DNA of 64,000 bases from JBBQVS01 sp964250765 (GTDB lineage: Bacteria; Chloroflexota; Ktedonobacteria; Ktedonobacterales; Ktedonobacteraceae), in assembly GCA_964250765.1 (NCBI GenBank), contig CAXUHF010000009.1, positions 9,564-73,563 of the forward strand. The letters are read 5' to 3'. Below the pieces are notes generated by a model. It did no database searches and had not been told where the DNA came from. It saw nothing but the letters and a program-made list of their open reading frames with translations. Positions 9,052-18,377 of this stretch are shown piece by piece. Each line of letters begins with the position of its first letter. The first letter of the stretch is position 1. The translations under genes were made by a program, and so were the position numbers.

Positions 9052-9573
9052 CTAGTCCTCCCGACCGATGACAATCGCACCAATGATTGCGACGAGCAAT
9101 ACAAGCGACGCAACCTCAAAGGGGAGTACATAACTGTATCCAGTTGGGCTATAGAGAAGCTGCCCGATGCGCACTACATTACTCACATTTCCCGGCAACG
9201 GACTCGAAACACCAACATTGCTTACAGCATGCGCGCTGTTCATCTCGGCATAGATGATGCCTGCACCAACGAGAATACTCACGATGGCTCCAAGCCACCA
9301 CTGTTTGCTCACGGGATTTGTACTCTCTTTACCCGTAACGCGCGTCAACATAATTGCGAACAGAATAAGAATAGTGATCGCACCTACATAGATGAGAATT
9401 TGCACAATAGCGATAAATTCGGCATTGAGCAAGACATAGATACCAGCAGCCATCGCAAACACGATAACCAGCGCCAACGCGCTGTGTACGATGTTACGAA
9501 GACCTACCACCGCCAATGCTGATCCCACCAGGATCACAGCGATGATCCAGAAGACAAGGGTGGCAAAGTCCAT
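9052..9573 (-). CDS. nuoJ: NADH-quinone oxidoreductase subunit J
   Basis: NuoJ is a five-helix membrane subunit of complex I. Typical segments are seen: NIVHSALALVIVFAMAAGIY and AIVQILIYVGAITILILFAI. The frame is open further upstream, but the ATG at 9573 (MDFATLVFW) is chosen because GGAGGG lies 10 bp before it. That gives 173 residues, normal for the family. It is first in the minus-strand run nuoJ-K-L-M-N. NuoA-I are not upstream, where the next gene is a divergent pseudokinase, so this half of complex I is transcribed separately from the rest. Confidence 0.92.
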   Translation of the reverse strand: MDFATLVFWIIAVILVGSALAVVGLRNIVHSALALVIVFAMAAGIYVLLNAEFIAIVQILIYVGAITILILFAIMLTRVTGKESTNPVSKQWWLGAIVSILVGAGIIYAEMNSAHAVSNVGVSSPLPGNVSNVVRIGQLLYSPTGYSYVLPFEVASLVLLVAIIGAIVIGRED

Positions 9574-9944
9574 AACGAAATAACCCTCCACATGACGTTG
9601 GACTGTAATTTCAAATCTCATGAGAGAGGAAGAGAATATTACATCCTTGTTGAATAGTTCCTATAAGTATTGTATCATCCGTAGCACGGCACAAAAACCG
9701 AGCAATAGAGCGGTACATATGTTCCCACTTGCGATTCTAGCAAAACAAACGGGTTGTGACAAGGGGAAAGAGCATGGATTCTGTTTCGTTCCCTTATAAC
9801 ACGTTTGAAAAAAGTGAATACAATACATCTTGAACGCCATTTAGGACGTATTCTTTAGTGTTAGATATAATTTTCTGAATGATTATGATATACTCTACGT
9901 TGGATACCCCATCCACTGTTAATAGATAAAAGGCACGGACTGCA
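9574..9944. other. Divergent intergenic region, nuoJ / pseudokinase
   Basis: No gene seen in about 370 bp. It should hold the nuoJ promoter (none stands out) and a promoter for the pseudokinase. A weak candidate for the latter is TTAGAT at 9861-9866 and TATGAT at 9884-9889, spaced by 17 bp. Confidence 0.4.
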
Positions 9945-11951
9945 ATGAGTGTAACGCAAACAACAACGACACAGGATGCTTCCGATGATGTGAGATGCAC
10001 ACACTGTAATAGTGTTTTGCCTCCACAGGCAACATTTTGTAGTACTTGTGGTGAACGAGTCCAGAGCAATTCACTACAAGCAACACTACCAGATACAGCA
10101 GATATTACTGAACGCTATCGTATAACATCTCTTTTGTACCGCGATGCTTGTACACAAGTGTTTCTGGCAATGGACACACTGCATTCCCGTCCTGTTGTCA
10201 TTCGTAATATAGATATCACTGATTTGAATGACGATGCCAAGTCTCAGGCAGTCAAAGCGACACAGCACGAGTACGATGTGTTGCGGCGTCAGCATATCCC
10301 TGATGTGACTCCGCTTATCGACCTGCGCTATTTCCAGGAGCATCTCTTTACTGTTGGAGGATGGCCCTTTCCACTTCCTGAAGATGCTCAGCATGGAAGT
10401 AGTAAGGCTTTTACACACACTCTACACGATCTGCTGCAAAGTGGCATTGGACTTCCGAGCGAACAAATAGCCCTTGCATGGCTGTATCGTCTTAGTGGTG
10501 CTATTGGGCATTTGCACAATTTAGATATTGTGCTAGGTAATCTTGATCCTACGACAATTGTAGTTAGTGATGCGACCTATAATGGTGTTCCCGCACTCGC
10601 TGTCTCATGGCTTCCCACGCCTATACGCTCGTTGACAACATCGAGCAGTACAAATGAGGGTCCGTTCGTGGCACCAGAGGCACGTCTTGATGCAGTGGAA
10701 GCGCGCTCAGACATCTACAGTCTCGGTGCGTTGCTCTACTTACTGCTCACAGGTTCCTCTCCCGACGAATCGACCTCGACGCAACGACCGTGGCATGGGC
10801 TGCGCGAAGCGAACCCACGTATCTCAGGCAATATCGAAGCTATTGTAATGAGGGCACTCTCCGCCGATATGTCTAACCGCTTTCAACGCGTCGAAGAGAT
10901 GGAGGAGGCATTGCTGCTAGCACTTGAGCAGTTTTCTGAGACACATAGAGTACACCCCAGAACTACCACACAAAAAAACGGCAAACGCGGCACGGCAATG
11001 AACGGACAAGAGACGATAGACTCAAAGGATGACGCTGAGGAGGTAACAATCTCTATCGTGTCTTTACAATCGCAACTTGCGCGCTTGCAATTCAACCAAC
11101 CTGAGGTAGGACAGGAAAGTGTCCAGGACGGATATGTGTTGGCACGAGAAGCTATTGCTGACACCCCCACGATATCCACTGCTCACATCCGTGATGCGCT
11201 GCTCAACTCGGTGATCAGTACGCCACAGCCTATAGAAGAGAATGAGACACCCGAAGACGAGACGCCATCTATAGATGAAGCATTACCGGAGCCAATGCCG
11301 AGAGCCACACCAGTACCTATAAGTAGTACAACACGTGAGGTACCCTTACTACAGCGTTTTACAGAACGAATTACGGGCGTTTTACCTGCGCTAAAACCAA
11401 AACCCCGTCCGGCAGAAGACTCCTCTTCAACTGAAGCCCAAACAGACACGACAGGTATATCGTTTTTTAAGCGGCTCCAACGCTTTTTACTTGGTGAACA
11501 ACAGCATACGTCAACGGCAGCGGCCCTGATTGAAACGCCATTGCGTGTACAGCCAAATCAAGGCTATACGATTCGCATTCACTTGATGGGACGCGAGGTA
11601 GCCGCCGCTCCATCAGGCTCGAAACAAGGGACTCAGCCCGTTGGCTTGAGTGCAATCGTTCGTGACGAGATCGTGCATATCGAGGTGCGATCAGCTATCT
11701 TTCAAAACTACGCCTACGTCGCGCAACGTGCGGATGTGCACATGCCTGGTGACGGTTTCGCTGCCGAGGTACTCATTCCAATGCAGACGCTTTCGGATGG
11801 CCCTAGTGGACGCCGCGAACGCCTACATATCTTCTTTATGGACGAAATGAAACGTCCGCTTTATGAAAAGCCGTTTGCCGTCGAAGTCTTTGTGTCACGT
11901 CTCGTTCAATCAGGTCGCGAAGGGCATAATGTGCTAACAATTCCCCTGTAG
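9945..11951 (+). CDS. Zinc-ribbon protein with a kinase-like (pseudokinase) domain
   Basis: Residues 18-35 form a zinc ribbon (C18-x2-C21 ... C32-x2-C35). Residues about 57-335 have the outline of a eukaryote-type Ser/Thr kinase: APEARLDAVEARSDIYSLGAL (APE motif and the helix F Asp) is clear. The catalytic loop, however, reads LGNLDPTTI in place of HRDxKPxN, the DFG motif is absent (SWLP), and the beta-3 Lys appears to be Arg (VVIRNID). It is therefore probably a non-catalytic scaffold or sensor. Residues 340-530 are acidic and low in complexity. The last 130 residues form a beta-rich domain I do not recognise (VFVSRLVQSGREG near the end). The TAG stop at 11949-11951 is part of the left end of a family A repeat, so the last codons may have been set by its arrival. 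Confidence 0.7.
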   Translation: MSVTQTTTTQDASDDVRCTHCNSVLPPQATFCSTCGERVQSNSLQATLPDTADITERYRITSLLYRDACTQVFLAMDTLHSRPVVIRNIDITDLNDDAKSQAVKATQHEYDVLRRQHIPDVTPLIDLRYFQEHLFTVGGWPFPLPEDAQHGSSKAFTHTLHDLLQSGIGLPSEQIALAWLYRLSGAIGHLHNLDIVLGNLDPTTIVVSDATYNGVPALAVSWLPTPIRSLTTSSSTNEGPFVAPEARLDAVEARSDIYSLGALLYLLLTGSSPDESTSTQRPWHGLREANPRISGNIEAIVMRALSADMSNRFQRVEEMEEALLLALEQFSETHRVHPRTTTQKNGKRGTAMNGQETIDSKDDAEEVTISIVSLQSQLARLQFNQPEVGQESVQDGYVLAREAIADTPTISTAHIRDALLNSVISTPQPIEENETPEDETPSIDEALPEPMPRATPVPISSTTREVPLLQRFTERITGVLPALKPKPRPAEDSSSTEAQTDTTGISFFKRLQRFLLGEQQHTSTAAALIETPLRVQPNQGYTIRIHLMGREVAAAPSGSKQGTQPVGLSAIVRDEIVHIEVRSAIFQNYAYVAQRADVHMPGDGFAAEVLIPMQTLSDGPSGRRERLHIFFMDEMKRPLYEKPFAVEVFVSRLVQSGREGHNVLTIPL

Positions 11952-12083
11952 AGACCGATTTATCGCGTCCTTCTCGGCAATGGAAACGTGAAGAGGACGC
12001 GATAATTGGTGCATCCGGTAAATATCAAGGAGATGCGCACATTGCTTCGCTCGTGCCGAGGACGCGATAAATCGGTCCCTACA
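11947..12083. repeat. Palindromic repeat, family A (composite)
   Basis: The left end is TGTAGAGACC with the arm GACCGATTTATCGCGTCC; the right arm ends GGTCCCTACA at 12083. Inside is a second, degenerate right arm near 11993-12010 (AGGACGCGATAATTGG), so two copies or a duplicated arm seem to be merged. Its first bases contain the stop codon of the upstream gene. Confidence 0.8.
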
Positions 12084-12127
12084 GATTTCAACATTCCTTT
12101 TTGTTACAGAGATATTTTATCGGCAGA

Positions 12128-12739
12128 CTAGTCGAGATTGGGGCGCACGAGTAACATCTTGTCTTCCAGATTGGCCTTGACCGTCGCCCACTCGGTATCC
12201 AGAATACTGTAGTAGACCGAGTGGCGATAGTAGCCATCGGGCAGAATCATATGGTTACGCAGAATGCCTTCTTTCATTGCCCCAAGACGTTCAATGGCGT
12301 GTTGTGAGACAAGGTTACGACTATCCGTCTTGAACTGTACGCGAATAGCACGCAATGTCTCGAATGCATGACGCAACAATAGGTACTTGCATTCTGTATT
12401 CACGGCAGTACGACGTACTGATTGTGCTAGCCATGTTCCGCCAATCTCTAATCCTCGGTCTCGCGGGACAATGGTAAGGTAGCGAGTCGAACCAACGACA
12501 TCGCCAGTAGCCAGTTGAATAATAACGAATGGAACATCGCTTCCGTTGGCTTGCGCCCCTAGTGCCCCATCAATCCACTCGTGCATAGCGGTCAGCGAAA
12601 TAGAGGGATTATATGGCATATAGGACCAGATAGTGGAGTCCTGTGCGGCACGAAAAAGAGTTTCCGCATGCTCTTTTCGTAGTGGTTCTAATCGTACAAT
12701 CTCGCCTGTAAGTGCGATAGGTTCTACCTTCATTGACAT
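12128..12739 (-). CDS. GNAT-family N-acetyltransferase (RimJ/RimL-like)
   Basis: The 203-residue protein fits the RimJ/RimL branch of GNAT enzymes, which acetylate N-termini or small amines from acetyl-CoA. Visible features are the opening LTGEIVRLEPLRKEHAETLF, the strand VPFVIIQLATGDVVGSTRYL, the EIGGTWL segment, and VQFKTDSRNLVSQHAIERLG with the usual Asn and RLG. The start is set at ATG 12739 (MSMKVEP) because AGGAG lies 8 bp before it. The frame continues upstream only by reading into a family B repeat, which would add a spurious 20-residue tail. Confidence 0.82.
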   Translation of the reverse strand: MSMKVEPIALTGEIVRLEPLRKEHAETLFRAAQDSTIWSYMPYNPSISLTAMHEWIDGALGAQANGSDVPFVIIQLATGDVVGSTRYLTIVPRDRGLEIGGTWLAQSVRRTAVNTECKYLLLRHAFETLRAIRVQFKTDSRNLVSQHAIERLGAMKEGILRNHMILPDGYYRHSVYYSILDTEWATVKANLEDKMLLVRPNLD

Positions 12740-12764
12740 AAACAATTCTCCTAGATGAAATATC

Positions 12765-12889
12765 TGTAGGGGTCTAATTCCATTACACCCTCTTGGCATT
12801 CTACAATGTTGAAGAGTAGATGAAACGCTTCACCAATCCTGTGGACGGAAACAATCGCCAAGAGGGTGTAATAGAATTAGACCCCTACA
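12765..12889. repeat. Palindromic repeat, family B
   Basis: 125 bp. The outer ends are TGTAGGGG / CCCCTACA, and the arms carry TCTAATTCCATTACACCC and its complement (one mismatch). The interior (ATGAAACGCTTCACCAATCC) closely matches the copy at 47745, so the whole 125 bp is conserved and not just the arms. Confidence 0.9.
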
Positions 12890-13130
12890 TTCCACCTATC
12901 CACATTATTTTATCGAATCTCATTAATTACATTCATCTATGTTGCCCACTAAATGCACACTTGACAGCCCTACGATTGAGTAGCACAATAGGGGGGAACA
13001 AAACGCATTAACGTTCTCAACAGCTAGATGCAAACAAAGAGACTACAACTCGTTTATTCTCATAAACGTATGAAAATTGCTTATATTATGCTGTATACTA
13101 TCGAGAACGAATAATAGAAGATTATAAACT

Positions 13131-14579
13131 ATGCAACAACCCAATGAGAACCGCACTAGCCACTCTACCGATGAGACAGCACGCGCATTTAATCATCCTG
13201 AACGTCAACTTGCCGATGCACCAACTCTGCCTCCCTCATCCATCAACATGCAAGAGGTTGCGCGTGCAGCAGAACGCGCACGTCTACGACAAGGAATCAT
13301 GCATGTCCGTATTCGTCACTTTTATTGTACGCTGGAAGAGATGTTTGATGCATCACTACATGGGCAAAGCTTTGTAGTAGGCACTGGTACGGGTCGTCCC
13401 AACGAGCCAGGACGCGTCATCGACGCCTCGACCGCCGCTATGCGCTTAGGCGTGACTCCGGGTATGCCGCTTCGTCGCGCCCATCGTCTCGCGCCACGTA
13501 CACGCTTCATGCCAGCATCATATGATAGATATCAGCCAATTCTACAACGCTTACGGGAACGCTATCGTGCCTACTCGCGTATCATCGAGTCCATTCCAAT
13601 CGCAGACGCCTTTATTGACTTGCGTGGTTGTGAAATTCCGTTTGACTCTCCAGTCGCCCTTGCGGAGCGCCTGTGTGCCGAGATCGCTGAAATGGGGTTA
13701 ACCGCACAAATCGGCGTTGCTAACGGGAAAGCAATAGCAGAACTTGCGGCCTTGATGAGTCGAAAAGATGGGCGGCAGGGTGTCCTCTATATTCCACCCG
13801 GACGCGAAGCCTCGTTTGTACAGACACTTCCGCTTGCATTGCTCTTACAACTACGTGCAGCAGGCATCGGCAGTCCAGGCACCTTTCCAGAGTTGGATGA
13901 GCAAAAAGAAGGCAATAACTCACGCCCACCAGAGGTCGAGGGCAAGAGTGAGCAGGTTGACCCCGTTGCAGTTGCGGAACTGGTCACGCATCTACGCGAT
14001 TTCGGCATTACAACATTTGCACAGGTTGCCACACTAACTGAAGAGGGTGTGACACGTCGCCTAGGACGGCTCGGCATCTGGGTCTATCAAGTTGCTTCTG
14101 GCGAAGATACAAGTTTAGTGGTGCCCGATGCACCACCACTCAGCCAGAATGCACGGGTGCGCTTTCATCATGCCGCCGATGCTGATGAGACGTGTGCTGC
14201 CATTCGTAAGCTCTCAGACTACCTTGGAGAACGCTTGAAAGAGCAACGACTAAAGGGGCAGATAGTCGCGTTGATTCTCTGGCCTAGCCGTACAGCTCAT
14301 CGTGACACGCGAAAATTGATGATGGGCGAAGAGGGCGAGGAGATGGTGATCACATCCGCCGAGGAAACGCTCGGTGGACAGATGATGCTCACTCATCATA
14401 CCGATGACGCTGATGTGATTGCACAACATGGGCTGATGCTGTTCGCACATTATCATCAGCCCGCGAATCGCTACCTGCAAGTACAGTTACGCATTGGTGA
14501 CATCACCACCACCATTCCTGCCTATTACCCACCACCCGCTCGTGCACGTGGCAAAGCCACACGTAAGCTAGGAGGCTAA
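13131..14579 (+). CDS. Y-family DNA polymerase-like protein lacking catalytic carboxylates (ImuB-like)
   Basis: The order of motifs is that of DinB/ImuB proteins: N-terminal HVRIRHFYCTLEE (57-70), GRVIDASTAAMRLGVTPGMPL (94-114), PASYDRYQPIL, ESIPIADAFIDLRG (153-166), IGVANGKAIAELAA, then a helix-hairpin-helix region and a little-finger-like C-terminus. The metal ligands are missing. The usual Asp of the first motif is R60, and the Asp-Glu pair of SxDE is A158-D159. It is thus probably not a polymerase by itself. This matches ImuB, which serves as an adaptor in the mutasome, but no imuA or dnaE2 is nearby. The 40-residue N-terminal extension is unusual. The start ATG 13131 has only a weak ribosome site. 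Transcription ends at the hairpin at 14591. Confidence 0.75.
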   Translation: MQQPNENRTSHSTDETARAFNHPERQLADAPTLPPSSINMQEVARAAERARLRQGIMHVRIRHFYCTLEEMFDASLHGQSFVVGTGTGRPNEPGRVIDASTAAMRLGVTPGMPLRRAHRLAPRTRFMPASYDRYQPILQRLRERYRAYSRIIESIPIADAFIDLRGCEIPFDSPVALAERLCAEIAEMGLTAQIGVANGKAIAELAALMSRKDGRQGVLYIPPGREASFVQTLPLALLLQLRAAGIGSPGTFPELDEQKEGNNSRPPEVEGKSEQVDPVAVAELVTHLRDFGITTFAQVATLTEEGVTRRLGRLGIWVYQVASGEDTSLVVPDAPPLSQNARVRFHHAADADETCAAIRKLSDYLGERLKEQRLKGQIVALILWPSRTAHRDTRKLMMGEEGEEMVITSAEETLGGQMMLTHHTDDADVIAQHGLMLFAHYHQPANRYLQVQLRIGDITTTIPAYYPPPARARGKATRKLGG

Positions 14580-14590
14580 AAAGATAATGT

Positions 14591-14626
14591 GCTTGCAAGA
14601 GGCCGACGTGTCGGCCTCTTGCAAGC
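14591..14626. terminator. Bidirectional hairpin terminator
   Basis: Perfect 17-bp arms (GCTTGCAAGAGGCCGAC and its complement) around a 2-bp loop, between the convergent Y-family gene and the polyphosphate kinase gene. Confidence 0.75.
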
Positions 14627-14629
14627 ATA

Positions 14630-15457
14630 CTACCCTTCTCTCATTTGTTTCAGGGCGGCAAGTTCTTTCTGACCACGAGCCTCTAAATCTGTTTGCCACT
14701 CGTCCTTGTATTTTTGCATCGTGTCGGCTACCACTTGCGCTATCGCAAGGTTACGATGCCATTTGTGGTTCGCGGGCACAATATACCACGGAGCCTCTTC
14801 TGTACTACATTTACTGAGCACATCTTCATAGGCAGTTTGATAATCGTCCCAGTATTTGCGCTCAGCCCAATCGCTTGCAGACAGTTTCCATGCCTTATCA
14901 CGGTCTTGTTCTCGTGCTAATAAACGTTGCTTCTGCTCTTCGTTACTAATATGCAGAAAGAATTTGAGCACAATCGTTCCGCTCTCGGTCAGTAATTTCT
15001 CGAAATGATTGATCTCTTTGTAACGCTTGCTCCACACATCCTCTGGCACAAGGTTATGGACACGCACCACCAGCACATCTTCATAATGTGAACGGTTGAA
15101 GACACCAATCATGCCACGCGCGGGTGTGACACGATGAATGCGCCAAAGAAAGTCATGGAGTAGTTCTTCTGGAGTTGGTCCCTTGAACGAATGAACTTCA
15201 CATCCCTGTGGGTTAACGGACGAGAAGACGTGTCGAATTGTGCCATCTTTCCCACTTGTATCCATGCCTTGCAACACGATCAACATACTATGATGTTGTG
15301 CAGCCGCAAGGAGTTCTTGCAACTTGCTCAACTCGCTACTCAAATGCTCAGATGTACCCTGAGCCGAGTCATGATCGACATGCTTGTCTGTATGACCCGG
15401 ATCATAGTCCTTCAATTTGACCGTTGTACCCTCATCAATCTTCCATGCCAATGCCAT
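14630..15457 (-). CDS. Polyphosphate kinase 2 family protein
   Basis: PPK2 enzymes move phosphate between polyphosphate and nucleotides (AMP, ADP or GDP). The 275-residue protein has the P-loop LQGMDTSGKDGTIRHVFSSV, the FKGPTPEELLHDFLWRIH segment, the lid GMIGVFNRSHYEDVLVVRVH, and NFLHISNEEQ-like and DRDKAWKLSASDW-like regions. This is the one-domain polyphosphate:AMP/ADP phosphotransferase-type group. The exact nucleotide preference cannot be read. ATG 15457 follows AAAGGA. It is a single-gene unit ending at the shared hairpin. Confidence 0.9.
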   Translation of the reverse strand: MALAWKIDEGTTVKLKDYDPGHTDKHVDHDSAQGTSEHLSSELSKLQELLAAAQHHSMLIVLQGMDTSGKDGTIRHVFSSVNPQGCEVHSFKGPTPEELLHDFLWRIHRVTPARGMIGVFNRSHYEDVLVVRVHNLVPEDVWSKRYKEINHFEKLLTESGTIVLKFFLHISNEEQKQRLLAREQDRDKAWKLSASDWAERKYWDDYQTAYEDVLSKCSTEEAPWYIVPANHKWHRNLAIAQVVADTMQKYKDEWQTDLEARGQKELAALKQMREG

Positions 15458-15693
15458 TATGTTTTCCTTTCATCGCAGATAACCCTCTACCTACTATACG
15501 AGATAGGTATAACAGATAGCTTCATACAAGCATAAATTTTTGAAGCACAGCAGCCTTATGAAACCTGTAACTATGCTCATTCGTTATACTAATGATATAC
15601 TCTCGTATATAATGACAAATACAACACAAACATAAGAAGCACAATACTTCACGGGGGATGTATTGCTCTGCTTGTATCTTCCAGGGGTCGCAC

Positions 15694-18225
15694 ATGTCCA
15701 ATACATCAGCTGAGGGTGAAACTTTCCCTGTTGTTACTGATTCTCTCATTCATATACCAAGTGCACAACATATATCACGAATAACCCGACCTCTTGCCGA
15801 GTCAACAAACGGGCAATGCACGTCAAAAATAACTCAACCCCTTGCTGAGATAGTAAGCGAGCAATCCACGACAAAGATAACTCGACCTCTCACCGAGCAT
15901 ATCACGACTGATACAGAAGCAATTGACTCGTCTGAACGTCAAGACTCCACAACACCTACGGACCTTTCTGTGCTACCTATAGATGTGCCACAAAAGAAGC
16001 AACGCTTTGAACCAACGACTGATCCCATTTCGGCTGTAACCACGTCCCCTATCCGTACCCATATAACGCTACGCCAACGAATGGCACGTCACAAAGTTGC
16101 CTCGCTTCTCTTACTCGTGCTCTTGCTTGCAGGTATTACTGCTCCCACAGTCGAGGGTGTACTCTATGGCATAAAGGCATACTCAACCTATACAGCCCTA
16201 CGTAGTCACGCCTCTAGTGGCGTACAACATCTCCTTAATCTAAAGTCGATATTTATTACGCCTAAGACAAGCACCTCTAGCACTTCGTCAAGCACATCGA
16301 AGTTACTCGATGCAACAACTCTGCTAAAAGCAAAAAAAGAACTAGATGCCGCGCACAGCGACTTCGGGCAAGTACAATCCCTGCTTGATCATACCTCGTT
16401 CATCCCAGTTGTTGAGCAATATTTGCCGCAATACCGTCCTGAAATCACGTCAGCGCGTGCTGCAAGTCAGGTTGGAACGGACGTAACGGATATTGGAGAG
16501 GTCGTTATCAAGGCAGCAATGGTACTTGCGCCCAAATTTCGGGGACCGTTATTGAATGCCTCGCAAACTCCGCTTGTCACCTCTGCCGACCTTTCTCTTG
16601 TAGGGTCTACGCTGGATGCTGTGCTACCCTATGTCAACGATATTCAGCAGCAGACACAGGGAATGTCACTTGCCGCTCTGCCTGTAAGCGCACATCAACG
16701 CGAACAGGTGCAGCAACTGATCCAGCTTTTACCACAGGTCAAGACAGCATTGGTACAGGGACGTTCACTACTTGGCGCAATGGGTTGGTTACTTGGTGTC
16801 GATGGGTCAAGAACATTTCTTGTGCAAACGATGGACCGTGCGGAACTCCGTCCAACTGGCGGCTTTACTGGTCAATATGGCGAACTGCATATTGCAGGTG
16901 GTCGTCTCGCTCCCTTCTCGCTTCGTGATATTTCGCTTATCGAGTATGCGGATAATAGTCCGACAACAGATCAACAAGCGCCAAGTGCTTATCGTTCGTG
17001 GTGGCCTTTCGCCAACTGGGGGTTACGCGACTCAAATCTCTCCGCCGATTTTCCGACCTCGGCACAGATTGCGATCAACGAGTATAACCGCGAAGTTCAT
17101 CATTCGGTCGATGGAGTCATTTTGTTTACGCCATTTCTGATTGAGCATGTCTTACAGGTGACAGGGCCTATTCGTATTCCGTCCTATAATGAAACCATCA
17201 CCTCACAGAACTTAGAGGCGCGTCTACACTATTATCAACTCGATAATGCAGGCATCGCCAAACAAATTCGCATTTCGTCAGGCAATACCTCGACATCGGA
17301 CCGCAAACAATTCACATCGTTGGTAGCGCATACTTTGATGGATACGGTGCGGCACGAGTCGCCAACGATGCTCTTAGCGTTAGCGAAGCAGATGCTTGAA
17401 GACATGAAGACAAAGGACTTACAAGTCTACCTCACAAATACACAACTGCAAGGCTTGCTGTCACAGTACGGGGACGCGGCACAAGTGGATCGCTCGACAA
17501 CACACGACGGTCTGTACGTTGTACAGACAAATGTAAGTGCAAGCAAGGCTTCGCAGTACGTGAAAACTACGATACACGATACAGTGACACTTGACCCCAA
17601 CGGTGGTGCAACGCATCAGCTACAAATGCAGCTTGCCTATAATCAGCTTGGCTTTGTCTATGGCTTAGATACGTATCGTGACTATGTGCGCGTCTATGTA
17701 CCGCCCACTGCGAAGTTTTTAGGGGGAGACGGTTTTGATACTGGCACTCCACTCTGTGGAGGGCCATTGGATGCTTGCAAACAAAACGGCATCTACCAGC
17801 ATGACGAAATGGTGTGTGCCGCCGGTCAATACGATGCTGGCGCGTCCGCTCCTATGCTTAATGACAACTATACAGGAGAATGGCATCCACTCGACACTAT
17901 TGGGGCACCAACCAACATGACAAGCGATGAGCCTGGGCGTGCTATGTTCGGCGGCTATGTCGTCATTCCCAAAAACTGTACCATGACCGTCACACTCTCC
18001 TGGTATGTTCCACCAATCGGGCATAGTGCATATAATCTACTCGTACAAAGGCAAGCTGGAACATTTCCTGAACTAGACCTGACTGTACTTCCCACACCCG
18101 GAAACTGTGCTATACTCCAAACACAAGGACTACACATAGATAGCGTTCTAGGGAAAGATACATCGTTTACGCTTGCCACGAAAAAACAAGCGAGTAATGC
18201 CTGTTATCCACAACCCAATGTATAA
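15694..18225 (+). CDS. DUF4012 membrane-anchored protein
   Basis: The DUF4012 core is clear: RAELRPTGGFTGQYGELHI, then WGLRDSNLSADFPTSAQIA and HHSVDGVILFTPFLIEHVLQ. The family is common in actinobacteria and Chloroflexota, is thought to act at the envelope, and has no proven reaction. After a 135-residue cytoplasmic N-terminus comes one membrane helix (VASLLLLVLLLAGITAP); the rest is outside. The N-terminal part holds three copies of a 16-residue unit with the core KITRPLAE. ATG 15694 is chosen because AGGGG lies 6 bp upstream; the frame is open from 15658. The gene ends 36 bp before a family D repeat and the S33 hydrolase, with which it may be co-transcribed. Confidence 0.85.
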   Translation: MSNTSAEGETFPVVTDSLIHIPSAQHISRITRPLAESTNGQCTSKITQPLAEIVSEQSTTKITRPLTEHITTDTEAIDSSERQDSTTPTDLSVLPIDVPQKKQRFEPTTDPISAVTTSPIRTHITLRQRMARHKVASLLLLVLLLAGITAPTVEGVLYGIKAYSTYTALRSHASSGVQHLLNLKSIFITPKTSTSSTSSSTSKLLDATTLLKAKKELDAAHSDFGQVQSLLDHTSFIPVVEQYLPQYRPEITSARAASQVGTDVTDIGEVVIKAAMVLAPKFRGPLLNASQTPLVTSADLSLVGSTLDAVLPYVNDIQQQTQGMSLAALPVSAHQREQVQQLIQLLPQVKTALVQGRSLLGAMGWLLGVDGSRTFLVQTMDRAELRPTGGFTGQYGELHIAGGRLAPFSLRDISLIEYADNSPTTDQQAPSAYRSWWPFANWGLRDSNLSADFPTSAQIAINEYNREVHHSVDGVILFTPFLIEHVLQVTGPIRIPSYNETITSQNLEARLHYYQLDNAGIAKQIRISSGNTSTSDRKQFTSLVAHTLMDTVRHESPTMLLALAKQMLEDMKTKDLQVYLTNTQLQGLLSQYGDAAQVDRSTTHDGLYVVQTNVSASKASQYVKTTIHDTVTLDPNGGATHQLQMQLAYNQLGFVYGLDTYRDYVRVYVPPTAKFLGGDGFDTGTPLCGGPLDACKQNGIYQHDEMVCAAGQYDAGASAPMLNDNYTGEWHPLDTIGAPTNMTSDEPGRAMFGGYVVIPKNCTMTVTLSWYVPPIGHSAYNLLVQRQAGTFPELDLTVLPTPGNCAILQTQGLHIDSVLGKDTSFTLATKKQASNACYPQPNV

Positions 18226-18261
18226 GTATCCATCTATAGACAAGAGTGGAAGAAATAATAT

Positions 18262-18346
18262 CCTGTACGGGTCTGCTTCAGCACACCTCTTCGTACCTCA
18301 AACGTGTGCGATGCCAACAGGGTGTGCTGAAGCAGACCCGTACAGG
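18262..18346. repeat. Palindromic repeat, family D
   Basis: Arms of 26 bp begin CCTGTACGGGTCTGCTTCAG and run to the CACACC end; the right arm is the exact complement. A second copy at 59086 is nearly identical. The inner edge CCAACAGGGTGT is shared with family B. Confidence 0.9.
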
Positions 18347-18377
18347 ACATTGTATAGATAGAAGAAGTTGGTGTCGT

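Noticed and set aside
12740..12799. Upstream extension of the GNAT gene
   Set aside because: The 20 extra residues come from a family B repeat, and AGGAG marks the ATG at 12739.
12765..12889. Insertion sequence with transposase
   Set aside because: The 125-bp element is too small for a gene; at most it is a non-autonomous element.
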